This document shows positions 44,101 through 45,509 of a DNA stretch of 45,509 nucleotides, piece by piece. Both the position numbers and the translations under genes were made by a program. Positions within the stretch are counted from its first letter, which is position 1; each line of letters starts with the position of its first letter. The stretch comes from Selenomonadaceae bacterium. GTDB lineage: Bacteria > Bacillota > Negativicutes > Selenomonadales > Selenomonadaceae. The stretch lies in assembly GCA_017428215.1 (NCBI GenBank), contig JAFRRH010000051.1, positions 1 to 45,509 on the forward strand, in the 5' to 3' direction. Below the pieces are notes generated by a model, which was given only the letters and a program-made list of their open reading frames with translations, did not search any database and was not told where the DNA came from.

Positions 44101-44878
44101 TGCCACCAAAACTTCTAAACATTGATTCCAAAAATCTTTGCGTCGCGCCCTGTGGTTGTTGAGATTGTTGAGCTTGCGGTTGTTGTTGCTCTTGCGGCTG
44201 GTACTGTTGCAAGTTGTCGACTTCGGGGCGCGGCATAAAATATTTGACTAGCTGTTTTAAAAATTGCATGCTTTCGGATTGCGGCTGTTGTTGCTGATAG
44301 ACAGGTGCCTGCGCGGAAAGTTGAGATAAAATTTCGTAGAGAGCTTCCGGAAGTTGTTCGGCGGTTTTCGCGTCGACTAACTCAAATGATGCCTTAGTCA
44401 TGAGGATTGGCTCCAATGCTTCGCCGCCTTCCTCCGCTATTACTGTGCTTTTTAAATTCGATAACAATGCTTGCGTGTCGTCACTTAACTTCATCGAATA
44501 GCCTTTTTCGGCGAGCGTTCCAATTTGCAGAAGCATTCTCGAAAAAAGCATGAGCTGATCCATTGAAAAGCGTTGGCTCTCGACTGTACTGCCTATCCCC
44601 TTGCCCAGCGTCGACTCTAAAGAAAGTGATTGCCGTAAAATATTTTTAACGACTTCGCCCACTTCATTTGGTAAACGCTGAATTCCATGCTTTTCCTCTG
44701 TGCCGATTTTGCCAAGCGTCGCTGCTATATCTTGAATTGCCGTCTTTAAATTAACTGTCGTTTGCGGTCGAAAGCCACCGCCTCCCTCGTCGCGTCGCCT
44801 TACTCGGTCTAATCCTTCACTCGGTCGTTGTCGGTCTATTGGTCTTATGCCGGTTGAGCCTGAATCTATTAATGGCAT
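41132..44878 (-). CDS. FliK-like protein with 57 tandem 12-residue repeats
   Basis: 1248 residues. About 1-190: soluble helical part (TAIQDIAATLGKIG, FSMDQLMLFSRMLLQIG). About 190-262: Gln-rich linker. 263-944: 57 tandem units of consensus QPTQFNQPNAQG, most of 12 and two of 11 residues. After residue 945: helical, Gln/Asn-rich. The C-terminus, VLTDYIGAAELVFRVYDETHLDMRFYFSRIDVAEEF followed by YLDSLRNSLKQTELNVGEVRVG, fits the flagellar hook-length control (FliK C-terminal, Flg_hook) pattern: beta strands, then a helix, then a strand. No signal peptide or membrane helix. A sigma-28-like promoter lies upstream. The FliK assignment is moderate; the repeats are certain. Confidence 0.75.
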   Translation of the reverse strand: MPLIDSGSTGIRPIDRQRPSEGLDRVRRRDEGGGGFRPQTTVNLKTAIQDIAATLGKIGTEEKHGIQRLPNEVGEVVKNILRQSLSLESTLGKGIGSTVESQRFSMDQLMLFSRMLLQIGTLAEKGYSMKLSDDTQALLSNLKSTVIAEEGGEALEPILMTKASFELVDAKTAEQLPEALYEILSQLSAQAPVYQQQQPQSESMQFLKQLVKYFMPRPEVDNLQQYQPQEQQQPQAQQSQQPQGATQRFLESMFRSFGGKFAQPTQFNQPNVQGQAAQFNQANAQGQPTQFNQPNVQGQAQFNQPNAQGQPTQFNQPNVQGQPTQFNQPNAQGQAAQFNQPNAQGQPTQFNQPNTQGQPAQFNQPNAQGQPTQFTQPNMQGQSTQFNQANAQGQPTQFNQPNAQGQPTQFNQPNAQGQPTQFNQPNAQGQPTQFNQPNAQGQPTQFNQPNAQGQPTQFNQPNAQGQLTQFNQQNMQGQSTQFTQSNVQGQPTQFTQPNAQGQPTQFNQPNVQGQPAQFNQPNVQGQPAQFNQPNVQGQPTQFNQPNAQGQPQFNQPNAQGQPTQFNQPNVQGQPTQFNQPNVQGQPTQFNQPNVQGQPTQFNQPNAQGQPTQFNQPNVQGQPTQFNQPNAQGQPTQFNQPNVQGQPTQFNQPNVQGQPAQFNQTNAQGQPTQFNQPNVQGQPTQFNQPNAQGQATQFNQPNAQGQATQFNQPNVQGQPTQFNQPNVQGQPAQFNQPNVQGQPAQFNQPNVQGQPAQFNQPNAQGQATQFTQPNAQGQPTQFNQPNAQGQPTQFNQANAQGQPTQFNQPNVQGQPTQFNQPNVQGQPAQFNQPNVQGQPAQFNQPNAQGQPTQFNQPNMQGQPTQFNQPNAQGQPTQFNQPNAQGQPTQFNQPNAQGQPTQFNQPNAQGQPTQFNQANAQGQPTQFNQANAQGQPSQFTQPNVQGQSTRFNQSQQPQFDPTIPRMRRSRIKPKHVSEDFVNRQEELRMQMEMAKNAMLKQNLQNTPQTNDTMKSLAQFLLRNPAQNTTPRDMALLQNFVNNSQQMMPEDEARHLQNLLRLCQNNIPLTVRQAAVQQNLPDLPRLWAFMQMCDMANVTSKMNARAFKRAGKDVADFTTSMRHAMSAENSVVQNQRSFQMMLPMYMGDNEASYPTYLNVYDENTQDEETGENKKETWFRICVLTDYIGAAELVFRVYDETHLDMRFYFSRIDVAEEFRSTYLDSLRNSLKQTELNVGEVRVGGVGERMFSF
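42047..44092 (-). repeat. 36-bp minisatellite, 57 units, in the FliK-like gene
   Basis: 57 in-frame units (55 of 36 bp, two of 33 bp), plus a partial unit to about 42026. Units vary mostly at the third residue (Thr/Ala), at Pro/Ala before Asn, and at Ala/Val/Met before Gln-Gly. Runs of near-identical neighbours (for example about 43500-43700) point to recent expansion. All indels keep frame. Confidence 0.97.
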
Positions 44879-44905
44879 TTTATCCGCCCCTTTCCTTTAA
44901 AAATT

Positions 44906-44933
44906 ATATCGGCATTTTATTTCATTAACTTTC
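44906..44933 (-). promoter_or_regulatory. Sigma-28 (FliA/SigD)-like promoter of the FliK-like gene
   Basis: On the minus strand GAAAGTTA (44926-44933) is followed after 12 bases by GCCGATAT (44906-44913), against the flagellar sigma consensus TAAAGTTT-N11-GCCGATAA. The -10 also contains TATAAT (44903-44908), so a housekeeping promoter is possible, but no good -35 for it exists. The start codon is at 44878. Confidence 0.55.
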
Positions 44934-45124
44934 GTATTTCAAGTAATTTCCACACGGCGTTTTATAAAAAAATACACCGCCACTTTTGGAAATGTGTTTT
45001 TTTATACTAAAGATTTTATCGCACTTAGGATTTACATGCTGTAGTTTATTAAAAAATATCAAGAAAATGTCTGGTTTATAAAGTTCTGGCAAAATATTAT
45101 AATTTGTTGGATTTATATTTAAGG
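44934..45124. other. Gap with no supported gene
   Basis: AT-rich spacer between the FliK-like promoter and the tRNA operon terminator. One 71-codon minus-strand frame (44925-45140) crosses it but starts in the terminator and lacks a ribosome site. Confidence 0.4.
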
Positions 45125-45129
45125 CATGA

Positions 45130-45155
45130 AAAAAAGCCATGCATCAACACGGCTT
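45130..45155 (-). terminator. Terminator of the rRNA-tRNA operon
   Basis: On the minus strand AGCCGTG TTGATG CATGGCT forms a stem with one G-T pair, followed by TTTTTTT, 13-20 bases after the tRNA-Trp 3' end. Confidence 0.7.
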
Positions 45156-45167
45156 GAATTTTCTATG

Positions 45168-45243
<76 letters not shown>

Positions 45244-45244
45244 A

Positions 45245-45321
45245 TGGGGCGACTCGTGGGAATCGAACCCACGCATATCGGAGCCACAATCCGACGTGTT
45301 AACCACTTCACCAGAGCCGCC
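45245..45321 (-). tRNA. tRNA-His (GTG anticodon)
   Basis: 77 nt with encoded CCA and the extra 5' G(-1) facing C73 that defines tRNA-His. Anticodon loop TTGTGGC, T-loop GTTCGAT. One base separates it from tRNA-Trp. Confidence 0.96.
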
Positions 45322-45333
45322 ATTTTCAAATTT

Positions 45334-45361
45334 AGCCTTGAATCCTTTAAGACTCAAGGCT
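45334..45361 (-). repeat. Hairpin in the 5S-tRNA spacer
   Basis: AGCCTTGA (45334-45341) pairs with TCAAGGCT (45354-45361). AATCCT and AGGATT nearby allow an alternative fold. Probably a processing site; no T-run follows on the transcribed strand. Confidence 0.45.
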
Positions 45362-45370
45362 TGAGGATTT

Positions 45371-45488
45371 TAGCGGCAAATACCTAGTCTTCCGGGGCGT
45401 CGCCACCCAAGTACCATCGGCGTATGAGTGCTTAACTACCGTGTTCGGAAAGGGAACGGGTGGAACCACTCAGCTATCTTCACCGCTT
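45371..45488 (-). rRNA. rrf: 5S ribosomal RNA
   Basis: About 118 nt. The minus strand starts AAGCGGTGAAGATAGC and ends TTTGCCGCT, closing the terminal helix. Internal landmarks are CCGTTCCCTTTCCGAACACGG, with its loop C helix, and GATGGTACT. The rest of the rRNA operon would lie to the right of the window. Confidence 0.93.
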
Positions 45489-45509
45489 AACTTTTGTAAG
45501 TTTTACAAA

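Noticed and set aside
41723..44125. 800-codon open frame on the plus strand through the repeat region, and other long frames there
   Set aside because: It is the antisense reading of the 36-bp repeats, which lack stops in several frames. It has no ribosome site and a low-complexity Leu/Arg product, while the minus-strand frame has a start site, promoter and non-repeat domains.
44925..45140. 71-codon minus-strand frame
   Set aside because: It starts within the rRNA operon terminator, has no Shine-Dalgarno sequence and no recognisable motif. It also overlaps the sigma-28-like promoter.

Overview
The window looks like chromosomal DNA of a diderm, flagellated anaerobic Firmicute, most likely of the Negativicutes (Selenomonas-like). 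This is an inference from several features together. A GmhA-type sugar isomerase suggests LPS. FliB-type flagellin methylase and FliK-like genes suggest flagella. There are hydrogenase maturation genes, a mannose-family PTS and clostridial ChW repeats. Firmicute gene orders such as yaaR-holB are present, as are AGGAGG ribosome sites with many TTG starts. Base composition is mixed, with very frequent AAAATTTT tracts.

Layout. 1-275: end of a CRISPR array (four identical 37-bp repeats, no cas genes), with a leader-like flank carrying a leftward promoter. 617-4731: riboflavin operon ribD-(unknown)-ribE-ribBA-ribH. 4872-10463 (minus): MBL hydrolase, aldose epimerase, a short RNase E/G, a PAP2 phosphatase, FliB and a flavodoxin-like protein. 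10588-14429 (plus): 2-hydroxyacid dehydrogenase, a degenerate P-type ATPase, SufU, RF1. 14582-17250: mannose-family PTS operon. 17339-21535: a two-component system bracketed by two solute-binding proteins, with no permease. 21574-25043: HemW, YigZ, PhzF and an exported protein. 25053-29048 (minus): GT41 glycosyltransferase, ChW protein, SmpB, HolB, YaaR. 29152-29344: 6S RNA. 29394-30560: iron alcohol dehydrogenase. 30704-33169: trpE-trpG-phosphatase. 33166-37720 (minus): hisF, hisA, a small membrane protein, hydrogenase maturation genes (hybD-like, hypB, hypA), GmhA, EIIA-Gut. 37862-40201: U32 peptidase. 40212-44878 (minus): a GT11 gene broken at a G9 tract and a 1248-residue FliK-like protein with 57 tandem 12-residue repeats behind a sigma-28-like promoter. 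45168-45488 (minus): tRNA-Trp, tRNA-His and 5S rRNA, the end of an rRNA operon.

The least ordinary signals are these. (1) A roughly 71-bp element with two base-pair-covarying stems occurs twice (4794 and 12845). Each copy sits exactly between two copies of a neighbouring gene end, and a third gene end (fliB) is duplicated without the element. Two of the three displaced ends differ from the intact gene almost only at synonymous sites. (2) The FliK-like protein has a huge minisatellite that could set the length of a hook ruler. (3) A poly-G tract switches a glycosyltransferase just downstream of it. (4) A P-type ATPase relative has lost its phosphorylated aspartate and CPC metal site. Several genes (FliB, GT41, GT11, FliK-like) suggest that flagellin modification and hook assembly genes are scattered over this region.
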